Source of the DNA: an uncultured Lachnospiraceae bacterium
GTDB lineage: Bacteria > Bacillota > Clostridia > Lachnospirales > Lachnospiraceae
DNA: 64,000 nt
Assembly: GCA_910576535.1 (NCBI GenBank)
Contig: CAJTKK010000004.1
Span: 149,388-213,387, forward strand
Reading direction: 5' to 3'
Part shown: positions 44,927 to 53,763 of the stretch, one piece after another
How positions within the stretch are numbered: position 1 is the stretch's first letter
Layout: each line of letters starts with the position of its first letter
Position numbers and translations under genes: made by a program
The notes under the pieces: generated by a model
The model's database searches: none
Told to the model about the DNA's origin: nothing
Seen by the model: the letters and a program-made list of their open reading frames with translations, nothing else

Positions 44927-46345
44927 ATGATATTTAATTCTATGGCATTTGCCATATTTTTACCAATTGTATTTATTTTATACTGGTTTTTTCCGCATAA
45001 GTACCGCTATCTTTTTCTCTTAGCGGCCAGTTTTTATTTCTATATGTATATGGATATACGGTATGCTGTTTTCCTTTTCAGCGCCGCCGCCCTCTCCTTT
45101 TCTCTTGCCCTTTCCATTCAAAAGGCAAAGACCTCCTCATCCAAAAAAATGTTCCTTTTTATAGGCATCCTGATTTTGGCCGGCATCCTTGTTCTAATGA
45201 AATACTTGGGGTTTTTCTTAGAACTCACAGGGTTGCCCTCCCCCGCTATACAGTTTATGCTGCCGGTAGGGATTTCATTCTACACATTCCAGACATTGGG
45301 GTATCTGATTGATATTTATAGGGGAAAATATCCTGCAGAACGCCATTTCGGCTATTATTGCCTGTTTGTCTCCTTTTTCCCCCAGCTTCTTTCCGGCCCC
45401 ATTGGCCGGGGGGATCTTTTACTGCCCCAATTGAAAAAGGTACGGTCTTTCGATCCTTCCAAAGCCGCCTACGGAATCAAACTAATGGCAGTCGGCTATT
45501 TTAAAAAGCTTGTAGTAGCCGGGCTTTTAACCCCTACGGTAGATACCATTTATAACCATCCCGAAAATTATATAGGCTTAGTTTATATCATCGCCACTGT
45601 CATGTTCGCCCTGCAGATTTACTGCGATTTTTCCGGCTATTCAGATATTGCCGCAGGCTGTGCCAAGCTTTTTGGCATAGATCTGACAGAAAATTTCAAA
45701 ACCCCTTACTTCTCCCGCAGCATCAAGGAATTCTGGGGGAGATGGCACATTTCCCTCTCGAGCTGGTTCCGGGATTATGTATACATTCCCCTGGGCGGCA
45801 GCCGGGTCAACCGTTTCCGCCACTGTCTAAATTTGGCGCTGACTTTCCTTATCAGCGGCCTATGGCACGGGGCAGGACTGACTTATCTTCTTTGGGGAGG
45901 AATCCATGGCTTCTATCAGATCATGGAAGTCCTCTTCCAAAAAGCCGGAAAAAAAGGCCGGAAGGACAGCCCGGTAAAAAACATTTTTTCCACCGCTCTT
46001 ACTTTTTTTGCAGTATGTTTTGCCTGGGTATTTTTCCGCGCCAATAGCCTAAGCGATGCCTGGAGGATCATTTCTTTCAGTTTATATGGGATAAATGATT
46101 TTAGCAATTATTTAAAAACCGCCATTATCTGCCTTGATAAATCTTACAGTTACCTGGCTTATTTATGCATTCCCATCCTCCTTCTCGTGCTTTACGATTA
46201 TGCATCCTTAAAAACCGACGTCATCGCCTATCTTTCTTCCAGGAAAGCCGGGGTACGCTATTGCGTATACGTCTTTTTCCTGCTTGCGGTTTTATTATTT
46301 TCAGAGAAAGGAGTATCGACTGAATTCTATTATTTTCAGTTTTGA
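44927..46345 (+). CDS. MBOAT family O-acyltransferase 3
   Basis: About 472 residues. LPVGISFYTFQTLGYLID, YCDFSGYSDIAAGCAKLFGI, FWGRWHISLSSWFRDYVYIPLG and FLISGLWHGAGLTYL with the catalytic His make this a clear DltB/AlgI-type acyltransferase. Around eleven helices. The ATG at 44927 (MIFNSMAFAIF) has AGAGG six bases upstream; an in-frame TTG at 44906 is less likely. It is followed after 12 bases by an SGNH-like gene, so the two form a rightward two-gene operon diverging from the FkbH/ACP module. It could use the same acyl donor or a different one. Confidence 0.95.
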   Translation: MIFNSMAFAIFLPIVFILYWFFPHKYRYLFLLAASFYFYMYMDIRYAVFLFSAAALSFSLALSIQKAKTSSSKKMFLFIGILILAGILVLMKYLGFFLELTGLPSPAIQFMLPVGISFYTFQTLGYLIDIYRGKYPAERHFGYYCLFVSFFPQLLSGPIGRGDLLLPQLKKVRSFDPSKAAYGIKLMAVGYFKKLVVAGLLTPTVDTIYNHPENYIGLVYIIATVMFALQIYCDFSGYSDIAAGCAKLFGIDLTENFKTPYFSRSIKEFWGRWHISLSSWFRDYVYIPLGGSRVNRFRHCLNLALTFLISGLWHGAGLTYLLWGGIHGFYQIMEVLFQKAGKKGRKDSPVKNIFSTALTFFAVCFAWVFFRANSLSDAWRIISFSLYGINDFSNYLKTAIICLDKSYSYLAYLCIPILLLVLYDYASLKTDVIAYLSSRKAGVRYCVYVFFLLAVLLFSEKGVSTEFYYFQF

Positions 46346-46357
46346 TCCACAGATAAT

Positions 46358-47380
46358 ATGAAACAAGTTTTTTTATTTCTCTCCAAATGTTTTATGGTAT
46401 GCGCCGGCACATTGCTCTTGCTGCTAATATTAAATTACCGTTACGGGCAGGTCCGGGAGAATCCATATTCCGACGCGAATAAGTTCAACTATATGAATTC
46501 CACCTATACGGATATTCAAATCTGCAATATTGGCAGTTCTCATGGGGAATATGCCTTTTATTATGATGCCCTGGCGAAAATGAAAGGATATGAATGCTTC
46601 AATTTCGCTATGGCCAGCCAGACCTACAATTATGATTATGCCATTCTTTCCATGTACCGGCAGCATTTTTCAGAAGAATGCTTTATGTTCATCCCTGTTT
46701 CTTATTTTTCATTTAATAACGAAGTTACCGATGAAAGCGAACAGCAATTTTTAAGCTCTAAATATTATACGTTTTTATCCCCTAAATACATTCCGGGCTA
46801 TGACCCTTATGTGGATCTCATCACCCACTATTTCCCCATCCTGTCCGCCGGCGAGGATTTGATTAAAATCTTCCCTTCCCTGTCTTTATCCGTATCGGCA
46901 GCGGAAAAATCAGACGGGCCGACACCGGATCCCTCCAAGGAGGCTTCATTCCAGGAAAAAGCCCTCAACCGCTATCACCGCCATATGGACAACAAGGAGA
47001 ATTACTTTCTTCCGGAGCGGATAGATAATCTCTATGATATCCTGGGATTCTGCAGACAGAACAACATTACTGCCGTTTTAATCACCACCCCTTATACCAG
47101 TTATTATTCCAATTTATTTTCCCCTGAATACAAAGCGGAATTCCGCCGCTTAGTGGACAGCATTGCCAAGGAAACCGGCATCCCTTATTACGACTACTCC
47201 GCTGACCCGCGTTTTTCCAATTCCCTGGAATATTTTTCCGATGCCGACCATTTGAACAAGGAAGGGGCTGCCGTCTTTACCGGGATCATAGAAAAAGAAA
47301 TCCCTGAATTCCAGGAATTTCTTTCAAAAGTAAAGCCCAACGGCAAAGAACTTGTGCCAGGATGGGAACCCTCTTTTTAA
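46358..47380 (+). CDS. SGNH-like extracellular protein, partner of MBOAT 3
   Basis: A 340-residue protein with one N-terminal membrane segment (CFMVCAGTLLLLLILNY) and an extracellular domain. CNIGSSHGEYAF matches the altered block I (GSS) seen in DltD-like proteins, and FSDADHLNKEGA gives the Asp-x-x-His pair of block V. It is likely DltD/AlgJ-like in helping MBOAT 3 acylate a surface glycan. Only six bases separate its stop from the convergent DegT aminotransferase stop. Family assignment rests on motifs and operon position. Confidence 0.8.
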   Translation: MKQVFLFLSKCFMVCAGTLLLLLILNYRYGQVRENPYSDANKFNYMNSTYTDIQICNIGSSHGEYAFYYDALAKMKGYECFNFAMASQTYNYDYAILSMYRQHFSEECFMFIPVSYFSFNNEVTDESEQQFLSSKYYTFLSPKYIPGYDPYVDLITHYFPILSAGEDLIKIFPSLSLSVSAAEKSDGPTPDPSKEASFQEKALNRYHRHMDNKENYFLPERIDNLYDILGFCRQNNITAVLITTPYTSYYSNLFSPEYKAEFRRLVDSIAKETGIPYYDYSADPRFSNSLEYFSDADHLNKEGAAVFTGIIEKEIPEFQEFLSKVKPNGKELVPGWEPSF

Positions 47381-47386
47381 TATTGT

Positions 47387-48490
47387 TCAGCCTTTTCCTT
47401 CATACTGGTTGCACGCCTCTATTACCATTCCTACCTCTTCCGGCGTCATTTCCGGGAACATAGGAAGGGTCACGCAATGCTCTGCCAGATATTCCGCATT
47501 AGGACAGTCACCTCTTTGGTAGCCCAGATGAGCATACGCTTTCTGCAGATGGCAGGGTACGGGATAATGACGGTGGCATTCAATGCCTCTCCCAGCCATA
47601 TATTCCACAAAGCGTTCTGCTTCCGGCGCCATAATAACAAATAAGTGAAATACCGGTTCCGTATTCCCCGGATGCGCCTGCATGGTAATCAAGGGGTTCC
47701 TGATCTCCTCCAAATATCGCTGCCCGATTTTCCGGCGGAGAAAGGTCCATTCATCCAGATATTGCAGGCTGACGCTTAAAACCGCGCCCTGGATCCCCTC
47801 CATGCGCATATTATACCCCACTACATCATGGTAATAGCGCACTTTACATCCTTGGTTTTTCCACGTATCAATGGCCTCAATATATTCTTCTTTGTCACTC
47901 ACTACGCTTCCCGCTTCCCCAAAAGCATACAGATTTTTCCCCGGATAAAAGCTAAAGCATCCAAGATCCCCAAGGCTTCCTGTCATCCTGCCCCCGTATT
48001 TTGCCCCGTGGGACTGGGCGCAGTCTTCCACAATATAAAGCCCGTGCTTATCCGCAATTTCTTTTACCCTGTCAAAGTCAAAGGGCTGACCATAAAGATG
48101 CACACCAATAATAGCTTTTGTTCTTCCGGTAATTTTTTCCTCTATCCTGTCCGGGTCGATTTCCCATGTGTCCTTCGTGCAGTCCACAAAAACCGGCGTT
48201 GCGCCTACATAAGTAGGACCCCATGCGCTTGCAATATAAGTATTGGCAGGGACAATGACCTCATCCCCTTCCCCGATCCCCAGCGCCAGCATGGCAAGCT
48301 GCAGGGCGGAAGTCCCGTTGTCTACGCCGGAAGCTGCCTTAACGCCGATGTAAGCAGCGAATTCTTTATCAAATTTATCCGCAAACTTCCCTCCGGAAAA
48401 AGCTGTTTCCTCGCATACCGCCTCAATCGCTTTCAGGTATTCTTCCTTATGATTCTGATAATTCCTGCTTAAGTCAATTCTTTTTAACAT
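47387..48490 (-). CDS. DegT/DnrJ/EryC1 family sugar aminotransferase
   Basis: A 367-residue PLP enzyme that aminates a keto sugar bound to a nucleotide. SGVDNGTSALQLAMLAL, VIVPANTYIASAW, IVEDCAQSHGAKYGG and SFYPGKNL with the PLP Lys are the family signatures. It resembles the dTDP-3-amino-3,6-dideoxyhexose enzymes (FdtB/QdtB type), but no 3,4-ketoisomerase is seen, so a 4-amino product from the RfbB intermediate is equally possible. It overlaps the GT2 gene upstream by 17 bases and is last in a five-gene operon. AGAAGGG site before the ATG. Confidence 0.92.
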   Translation of the reverse strand: MLKRIDLSRNYQNHKEEYLKAIEAVCEETAFSGGKFADKFDKEFAAYIGVKAASGVDNGTSALQLAMLALGIGEGDEVIVPANTYIASAWGPTYVGATPVFVDCTKDTWEIDPDRIEEKITGRTKAIIGVHLYGQPFDFDRVKEIADKHGLYIVEDCAQSHGAKYGGRMTGSLGDLGCFSFYPGKNLYAFGEAGSVVSDKEEYIEAIDTWKNQGCKVRYYHDVVGYNMRMEGIQGAVLSVSLQYLDEWTFLRRKIGQRYLEEIRNPLITMQAHPGNTEPVFHLFVIMAPEAERFVEYMAGRGIECHRHYPVPCHLQKAYAHLGYQRGDCPNAEYLAEHCVTLPMFPEMTPEEVGMVIEACNQYEGKG

Positions 48491-49211
48491 AATTCCCTTC
48501 TTTCCGGAACTCCTTCCTCAGCTTATATATCTGAACCAGATAGTTTTTGATCGTTTTCCAAACCTTTACGGTCGTATTATAGTCCTCCTGCCATTCCACC
48601 GGCATATCCAGGATTCTTACCCCCATCCGCTCTGCCCGGAGCAGGAATTCTATCGTATAAAACCAGCCGTCCTCATCCCCCGACGCTTCCACAAGCCGCT
48701 GCGCTGTCTGCTTTCTTACGAAAGTAAAACCGCATACGGCATCCGTGCATTTCATGCCAAAAACAGCTTTCAAAAGAACCAGCAGCCCTTTTGAAGTGAT
48801 TCTTCTATACCACTTCCGGCCCTTAGTCACGGACTGTCTTCCGAACCGGGTGCCATTAATATATTCGATGTCAGGGCAGCTTTCAAAGATATGGATCGCC
48901 TCCCCCAAATGCTTAATATTAGCCGAAAGGTCAATATCCATATAGCCCACAATATCGCTCCGGCTCTCCTCTATCCCTTTGCGGAATGCCACCCCTACTC
49001 CCCGCCTGTTCACCCTGACATATTCCACTTCCTTATATTCCTGGCAAAGCTGTCTGGCAATTTCCGGGGTTTCGTCCGTTGAACCGTTATCTAAAATCAT
49101 AATTTTATATGGTATGGGGCTATTTTCCCTTAAATATTCCACAGTTGTTTCAATCCCCCTGCGCAAACGCAGTTTTTCATCAAGAACCGGAAATAAAACT
49201 GTAATATCCAT
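48474..49211 (-). CDS. DPM1-like family 2 glycosyltransferase
   Basis: A 245-residue GT2 enzyme of the dolichol-phosphate mannosyltransferase type. ITVLFPVLDEKLRLRRGIE opens the fold; ILDNGSTDETPEIAR, VGYMDIDLSA (DxD site) and VCGFTFVRK follow. No C-terminal membrane helices, as in short DPM1. It likely transfers a sugar to polyprenyl phosphate for use outside the cell. Stop to start distance to the next upstream gene is 16 bases, and it overlaps the DegT gene, which suggests the amino sugar is its donor. That link is inference. Confidence 0.88.
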   Translation of the reverse strand: MDITVLFPVLDEKLRLRRGIETTVEYLRENSPIPYKIMILDNGSTDETPEIARQLCQEYKEVEYVRVNRRGVGVAFRKGIEESRSDIVGYMDIDLSANIKHLGEAIHIFESCPDIEYINGTRFGRQSVTKGRKWYRRITSKGLLVLLKAVFGMKCTDAVCGFTFVRKQTAQRLVEASGDEDGWFYTIEFLLRAERMGVRILDMPVEWQEDYNTTVKVWKTIKNYLVQIYKLRKEFRKEGNYVKKN

Positions 49212-49227
49212 TACGCCTTCCTCCCTG

Positions 49228-50202
49228 CTATTGCCTGGATATCTTTTCCACGCCTTCTATCAAATATCTTTGATGCTTAAAAATCAGGCTAAGCATCACA
49301 GACAGATATTTTAAAATAATAGTCAGTAAGCTGAACACGCCAAAAAAGCCCAGCGACAAAAAGCCCATGGTGGAAAGCCATCCTTCCACCGGTTTATTCT
49401 CGCTGAAGAAAGAAATGCCGATATAGACAGCCACGCCTAACGTAAAAAGCAGGAAAACCCCGCTCACTGCCAAAGAAGCCTTCTCTAATACATCCGTAAA
49501 ATAAATAAAGGAATCTATCGCCAGATTGGTTCTTTCATTTCTGTCCGTCTTGCTTTTATTTCTTTCCAGCTCCCCCTGTCCTTCATAATAGATGGTATCC
49601 GTTTTCAGTCCGCAATTTACATAAACCGCCTTCCGGTAAGGAATATACTGCCCCATGGACAGCACGCGGTTAATCGCCCTTCTGGACAGAATACGGAACG
49701 TCTCCTGCCCGATCTTATTCCTGGACTTGCTGGTCATATTATAAAAAAGGTAAAACATTTTAGAAGTCAGCTTGATTTTCCCTTTACAGCTTGCTGACAC
49801 AATATCATACCCGGAAAGCAGCCTGTCATATAGATCCCGTATGAGCTGTTCCGGGTAATCCGGGTTAATGTCGTCAAACTCATAAACAAAATCCCCTATT
49901 GCCATGTCCCTTCCTGCATTCATAGAAGCTTCCAGCCCTTGAAAATAACTCATATGGATAATATTGATCATACTGCCGTCCCACAGGTTCTCCTTTCCTT
50001 CCCCTGTGTCAAAGTATTTTTTCACTTCTTCCACACTCCCGTCCGTAGACGCATCGTTTACGCAGATCACTTCGTATTTTTCAAAATTTTCTTTTATTGC
50101 ATGGAGCGCTTTGTCAAAAAAAGGCGCAATATTCCTGCCGTCATTATGAAGATATACCACCACCGATACGAATTTGCTCTCTTTTTTATCTGCTGCATCC
50201 AT
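49228..50202 (-). CDS. GtrB-like glycosyltransferase with two C-terminal membrane helices
   Basis: A 324-residue GT2 protein. FVSVVVYLHNDGRNI, CVNDASTDGSVEEV and VYEFDDINPDYPEQ (DD metal site) form the catalytic domain. Two helices (about residues 243-265 and 280-302) anchor it. The DxD region is EFDDI, atypical for GtrB. It is coupled to the flavoprotein upstream by a TAATG stop-start overlap. It probably makes a polyprenyl-phosphate sugar or adds a sugar at the inner face. A second GtrB-like gene in the same operon hints at two different activated sugars. Confidence 0.87.
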   Translation of the reverse strand: MDAADKKESKFVSVVVYLHNDGRNIAPFFDKALHAIKENFEKYEVICVNDASTDGSVEEVKKYFDTGEGKENLWDGSMINIIHMSYFQGLEASMNAGRDMAIGDFVYEFDDINPDYPEQLIRDLYDRLLSGYDIVSASCKGKIKLTSKMFYLFYNMTSKSRNKIGQETFRILSRRAINRVLSMGQYIPYRKAVYVNCGLKTDTIYYEGQGELERNKSKTDRNERTNLAIDSFIYFTDVLEKASLAVSGVFLLFTLGVAVYIGISFFSENKPVEGWLSTMGFLSLGFFGVFSLLTIILKYLSVMLSLIFKHQRYLIEGVEKISRQ

Positions 50203-51323
50203 TATAAAAACTCCTCCAAATCATACACCGTATTTATTTTCCCGGACAGCACACTGACAAAATACGGCTCCTTAGAATCAATGCGGATTCTTGTGGGCCT
50301 GGAATCATCCACCTCCGATGATTTCAGAATCGGTTTCATAGAAAACAGGGACTGGATATACTCAAAATCCAAATCTTCCCTCATATATTTTCTGGCCAGG
50401 TGATTCATATATTCCCATGCTGTTGCCGGCTTATCTTCACATTCATTGCAGTTAGCTAACTGCCCCATCCGGCATTCCCCGCCCCGCTGGCAGGAAAAGG
50501 ACGGCAATTGTTCATAACTGGTCACATGAGGCGTAAACGTCACGGATGTCAGGGAATGGCAGCCTGTCTTCCCAAACGGCATAATCGAAAAGAAAGGCCC
50601 GTCCATTACAGTAATCCCCAGATTCCGGAGCCTCCGGCCCGGTTTGCAGAGAATAATTTCACACAATTCATATTTTATGTCAAAAAGAGGCGCGTCCTCC
50701 TTTAAAAGCCGCAGCACCTGGTTCGTAGAAGCATAAGCCGCATTCAATATATAGCCTGTGCGGAAGCTTCTGCCGTCCAGCATCTGCACTTCATATTCAT
50801 CCCTCTTGCGGCTGATTCTGCCAATGCGGGCATGATAAATAATTTCCGCATTCTTTTTCCCCGAAAGCTCCTGTACATAATAATCCCTTAACAGCGCAGC
50901 GTCATACGTATATTCCTCCGTCAGGAATGCGCCGTCGCACATCCCCTCTTTAAAGTACCCGGATACCGGCATCTCTTCGCAGAAAATACCAGCAGCCTTG
51001 CAAAACGTCTGAAACTGTTTTTTATCCGTCCATGAAAAACGGGAAGAGGTTGCATAAATCTGCTGGAAAGAAGAATGAATGCAAAAACCGAATTCCTCTA
51101 CAAAGCGTTTAAAATATCCCGCTGATTTTACCGCTGTAGACAGGCTTCTCGGATAATGATACCCCATATGAACCCGTGCCTGATTAATATAAGTCGCCCT
51201 TTTAAACGGCGCATCATCATATTCCAGGACAAGGACTTTCTCCCCTTTCCGGCTGCAATGCAAGGCCGCATACATCCCATAAAGCCCTGCGCCAATAATA
51301 ATTTTATCATAAATACTTCCCAT
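50202..51323 (-). CDS. FAD-dependent oxidoreductase (DAO-like) with Cys cluster
   Basis: About 373 residues. YDKIIIGAGLYGMYAALHCS is the FAD-binding fold and VLVLEYDD ends the first strand pair. INQARVHMGYHYPRS follows, as in DadA-like amine or sugar oxidases. Near residues 270-292 are four cysteines in C-x6-C-x7-C-x2-C spacing, which may bind metal or an Fe-S cluster; this is unusual for the family. The role in glycan synthesis is unknown; perhaps oxidation of a sugar or amino sugar. The ATG at 51323 (AAGGG upstream) is preferred over a TTG at 51353 that overlaps the previous gene. Confidence 0.82.
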   Translation of the reverse strand: MGSIYDKIIIGAGLYGMYAALHCSRKGEKVLVLEYDDAPFKRATYINQARVHMGYHYPRSLSTAVKSAGYFKRFVEEFGFCIHSSFQQIYATSSRFSWTDKKQFQTFCKAAGIFCEEMPVSGYFKEGMCDGAFLTEEYTYDAALLRDYYVQELSGKKNAEIIYHARIGRISRKRDEYEVQMLDGRSFRTGYILNAAYASTNQVLRLLKEDAPLFDIKYELCEIILCKPGRRLRNLGITVMDGPFFSIMPFGKTGCHSLTSVTFTPHVTSYEQLPSFSCQRGGECRMGQLANCNECEDKPATAWEYMNHLARKYMREDLDFEYIQSLFSMKPILKSSEVDDSRPTRIRIDSKEPYFVSVLSGKINTVYDLEEFL

Positions 51324-51339
51324 TGTCACAAACCCTTCA

Positions 51340-53442
51340 TCACTCTTTTTCAATCGTTATGCTGCTCACGGCCATATCCCCGCCGCCAATATTCCATAAA
51401 GCAAATTCCAGATCTTCCGCCCTTTCCGTCAATTCTATCTCATAGCTTACCCTGTTTTCCTCTATCACCAGGTTCTGAGGCTCCAAATTCATGTCGCCGT
51501 GACGGTAATAGCACTTTACATCCGCTGCCGTAAGGCCGCCCCCCGTCACGCTTACCCGGTATCTTCCCGCCTCCGCATACAGATATGGGCCGTAGGAGTT
51601 GCCATAGGAATGGATCACCCATCCATCCTCTGTCACATCCGCATTATTGAGATAACGGCTGCTCTTCATATCATACTGGTAACTGGTAAGAGCCTCTGCC
51701 GGTAACGGCTCCCATTCCCCCAGCGGCCTGCTGCATCCTACGATCAGCCCGTCCAGGGCATAGTAGTGGAACGGGTAAGCCAGACATTTCTGTATTTCAT
51801 TTTGGAAAAAGACAAAAACCGTATCCGGCGCTCCCTCCTCCAACGCCTTATCCCTCGCCTGCCCTTCTTTTTCCCCTAAAGACCGGGCAAAATAGAAATT
51901 GCTCAAAGTCAGCCCATAATCCGACGCATAATCCCCAAACGAAAACAGCAGTTTCCGTTCGTTTACCACATTGGATACAAAACAAATATGTTCAATCCCC
52001 ATCCCGCTTCCTATTTCCTCCCACCCCTCTGCGGGCAGCAAGGTTTGATAAACTTCTTTTTTATCATAAATCCCATTCTTTTCCCCAAGCATTCCCCTGA
52101 TATCTGCAAACTGCAAAAGCAGGCAGGCAGCCAGCATCAAGTTCCCGGCCCTGCGCCTGACCCATTTCCGGTTCAGGCAGACCGCCCCCAGCGCTATTAA
52201 GTAGACAAACGGCCAGATCAGCCGCCCCGAAGCCCGGAAAATGCTCCACGCTTTATGGAGAATACCCGGTAAATGCATCTCATATAACACCTTATCCCCA
52301 TACATCACCACATGAGAAGCGGATACGGCAAAAGACAGGACAGCGATCCATACCCAGACAATCTCCTGGATATGGCTTTGCGCCCAATCCTTCCAACGGC
52401 GCTTCCCTTGCTTTTTCTGCGCCCTATCCCCTCTGCCTGTTTTGGGAAACCATGTCCTTTCTTCCATGCAGTTCCCCAGCCACATAAGAAAAGACCACAA
52501 AAACAGCACAAGCACACCCAGCCCTAAATATCCGAACCCTTCATACTGGCTGTCGGTACAAGGCATGTCCTTTAAATATTTTGACCAGCCTTGCGGGTTG
52601 ATAAACCCGTTCAGATTAAAACTGTAATACCCAAGCCCGTCATTCCCCGACTTCATCCCCGAGGCAAATCCGCCAAAAAGAAATACGGTTGCCGCTGCCG
52701 CCGCCAGATATGAACCTACCGGCAAAAGCGCCTTCCATTTCTTTTTTCCCTTCACCGCATCCAGAAGCGCAAACCCCAGCAGGATCACGCCGCACATAGG
52801 CAGAAAATAAAGATGGATGCTGCCGCAAAGCATTCCTAATATCCCCCAGCCAATCACCGCTTTCTTGGTTTCCCGGTATACCGGCTCATAATATACAATA
52901 AACATCAGCCCCAGCAGACATAAAAAATGGCTGGCCAATGCTGTCATCCAATACATCCTGTCGATAAATACAGGGCTTAAGACAAAAAACATTCCCCCAG
53001 CTACAATCCCTGCGCTGCTGTTCACATATTTTTTAACCAGCTTCGCCCCGATCCAGCCCTGCAGCATAAAGCATAAAATGCCATACCAGCCAAAATACTG
53101 GAACCTCACTGGCAGCATAAAGCGGAAAAGCTTGAAGAAAAAGGCGAATAATGGTATGGAATCCGTAAAAATAATAGATGTCTCATTAGGATAGGCTATC
53201 GTATCTATCATTCCAAAAGGGAACTTCCAGGGTGCATGGCGGTAGAACTTCCAGCCCAGATAATGCTGGGTCAGATCGCCGTCCTCACTGGTCAGCAGCC
53301 AGTCCGTATAGCAGGGGTTTAAAACATGCCCCCCATAAATCAGCAAAAAAACAGCCGCGCCAAGAAGTGCGCAGATTATCATTTCTTTATTTCTCCATAC
53401 GGTTGTCTTAATATCTTTTTTTAACCCCTCTATTTTTTTCAT
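51340..53442 (-). CDS. DUF6311-like polytopic membrane protein
   Basis: A 700-residue protein with about twelve membrane helices and a C-terminal outer beta-rich domain of about 200 residues. SEDGDLTQHYLGWKFYRHAP and YPNETSIIFTDSIPLFAF in the first loops match my memory of DUF6311. Acidic Asp-Gly-Asp in the first outer loop is the usual place for the GT-C catalytic residue. It is first gene of the leftward operon with the flavoprotein, two GT2 enzymes and DegT. It probably places an amino sugar or other decoration on the exported chain. The DUF number is from memory. Confidence 0.8.
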   Translation of the reverse strand: MKKIEGLKKDIKTTVWRNKEMIICALLGAAVFLLIYGGHVLNPCYTDWLLTSEDGDLTQHYLGWKFYRHAPWKFPFGMIDTIAYPNETSIIFTDSIPLFAFFFKLFRFMLPVRFQYFGWYGILCFMLQGWIGAKLVKKYVNSSAGIVAGGMFFVLSPVFIDRMYWMTALASHFLCLLGLMFIVYYEPVYRETKKAVIGWGILGMLCGSIHLYFLPMCGVILLGFALLDAVKGKKKWKALLPVGSYLAAAAATVFLFGGFASGMKSGNDGLGYYSFNLNGFINPQGWSKYLKDMPCTDSQYEGFGYLGLGVLVLFLWSFLMWLGNCMEERTWFPKTGRGDRAQKKQGKRRWKDWAQSHIQEIVWVWIAVLSFAVSASHVVMYGDKVLYEMHLPGILHKAWSIFRASGRLIWPFVYLIALGAVCLNRKWVRRRAGNLMLAACLLLQFADIRGMLGEKNGIYDKKEVYQTLLPAEGWEEIGSGMGIEHICFVSNVVNERKLLFSFGDYASDYGLTLSNFYFARSLGEKEGQARDKALEEGAPDTVFVFFQNEIQKCLAYPFHYYALDGLIVGCSRPLGEWEPLPAEALTSYQYDMKSSRYLNNADVTEDGWVIHSYGNSYGPYLYAEAGRYRVSVTGGGLTAADVKCYYRHGDMNLEPQNLVIEENRVSYEIELTERAEDLEFALWNIGGGDMAVSSITIEKE

Positions 53443-53603
53443 ATATCAGATGCCTTTCCTTCTATCTTTTTTCTAAAATTACTTTGTCCATCATATCATA
53501 ACCAATGAATTTTTTCCACTGGTTGTTTCCAGCAAAGGGAGGAAACCGGGAAAATAACTCCATTGGAATATCCGGTAACTGCAGCATAGCTTTTACGCCT
53601 ATG

Positions 53604-53632
53604 TTTACAAGCGTGTTTTTATAGTGTATATT
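53604..53632 (+). promoter_or_regulatory. Sigma-A-type promoter of the 53764 gene
   Basis: TTTACA (53604-53609), 17-base spacer, TATATT (53627-53632). It predicts a leader of about 125 bases. Confidence 0.65.
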
Positions 53633-53679
53633 TTAAGAAAACATAAAATACGGGGAAAACTTGCTGTTCCAAAAGTAAT

Positions 53680-53712
53680 CCGGCAAAGAAGCCGCAGTTT
53701 TGCCGGCGCCGG
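53680..53712 (+). promoter_or_regulatory. GC-rich hairpins in the leader of the 53764 gene
   Basis: CCGGCAAA pairs with TTTGCCGG (53680-53706, 11-base loop). It overlaps a second palindrome CCGGCGCCGG (53703-53712). The two stems exclude each other, so the leader could switch between folds. Confidence 0.45.
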
Positions 53713-53763
53713 AAAAAATCCGGAACTGGCTGCTCAACTTCAAAGAAAGCGAAGGTAAATAAA

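Larger units (their letters stand above)
53443..53763. other. 321-base region between divergent membrane-protein genes
   Basis: No gene. It holds a good rightward promoter, a GC-rich hairpin leader and, nearer the left gene, an imperfect palindrome (AACCAATG / CACTGGTT, 53502-53526). I found no reliable leftward promoter. Confidence 0.6.
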
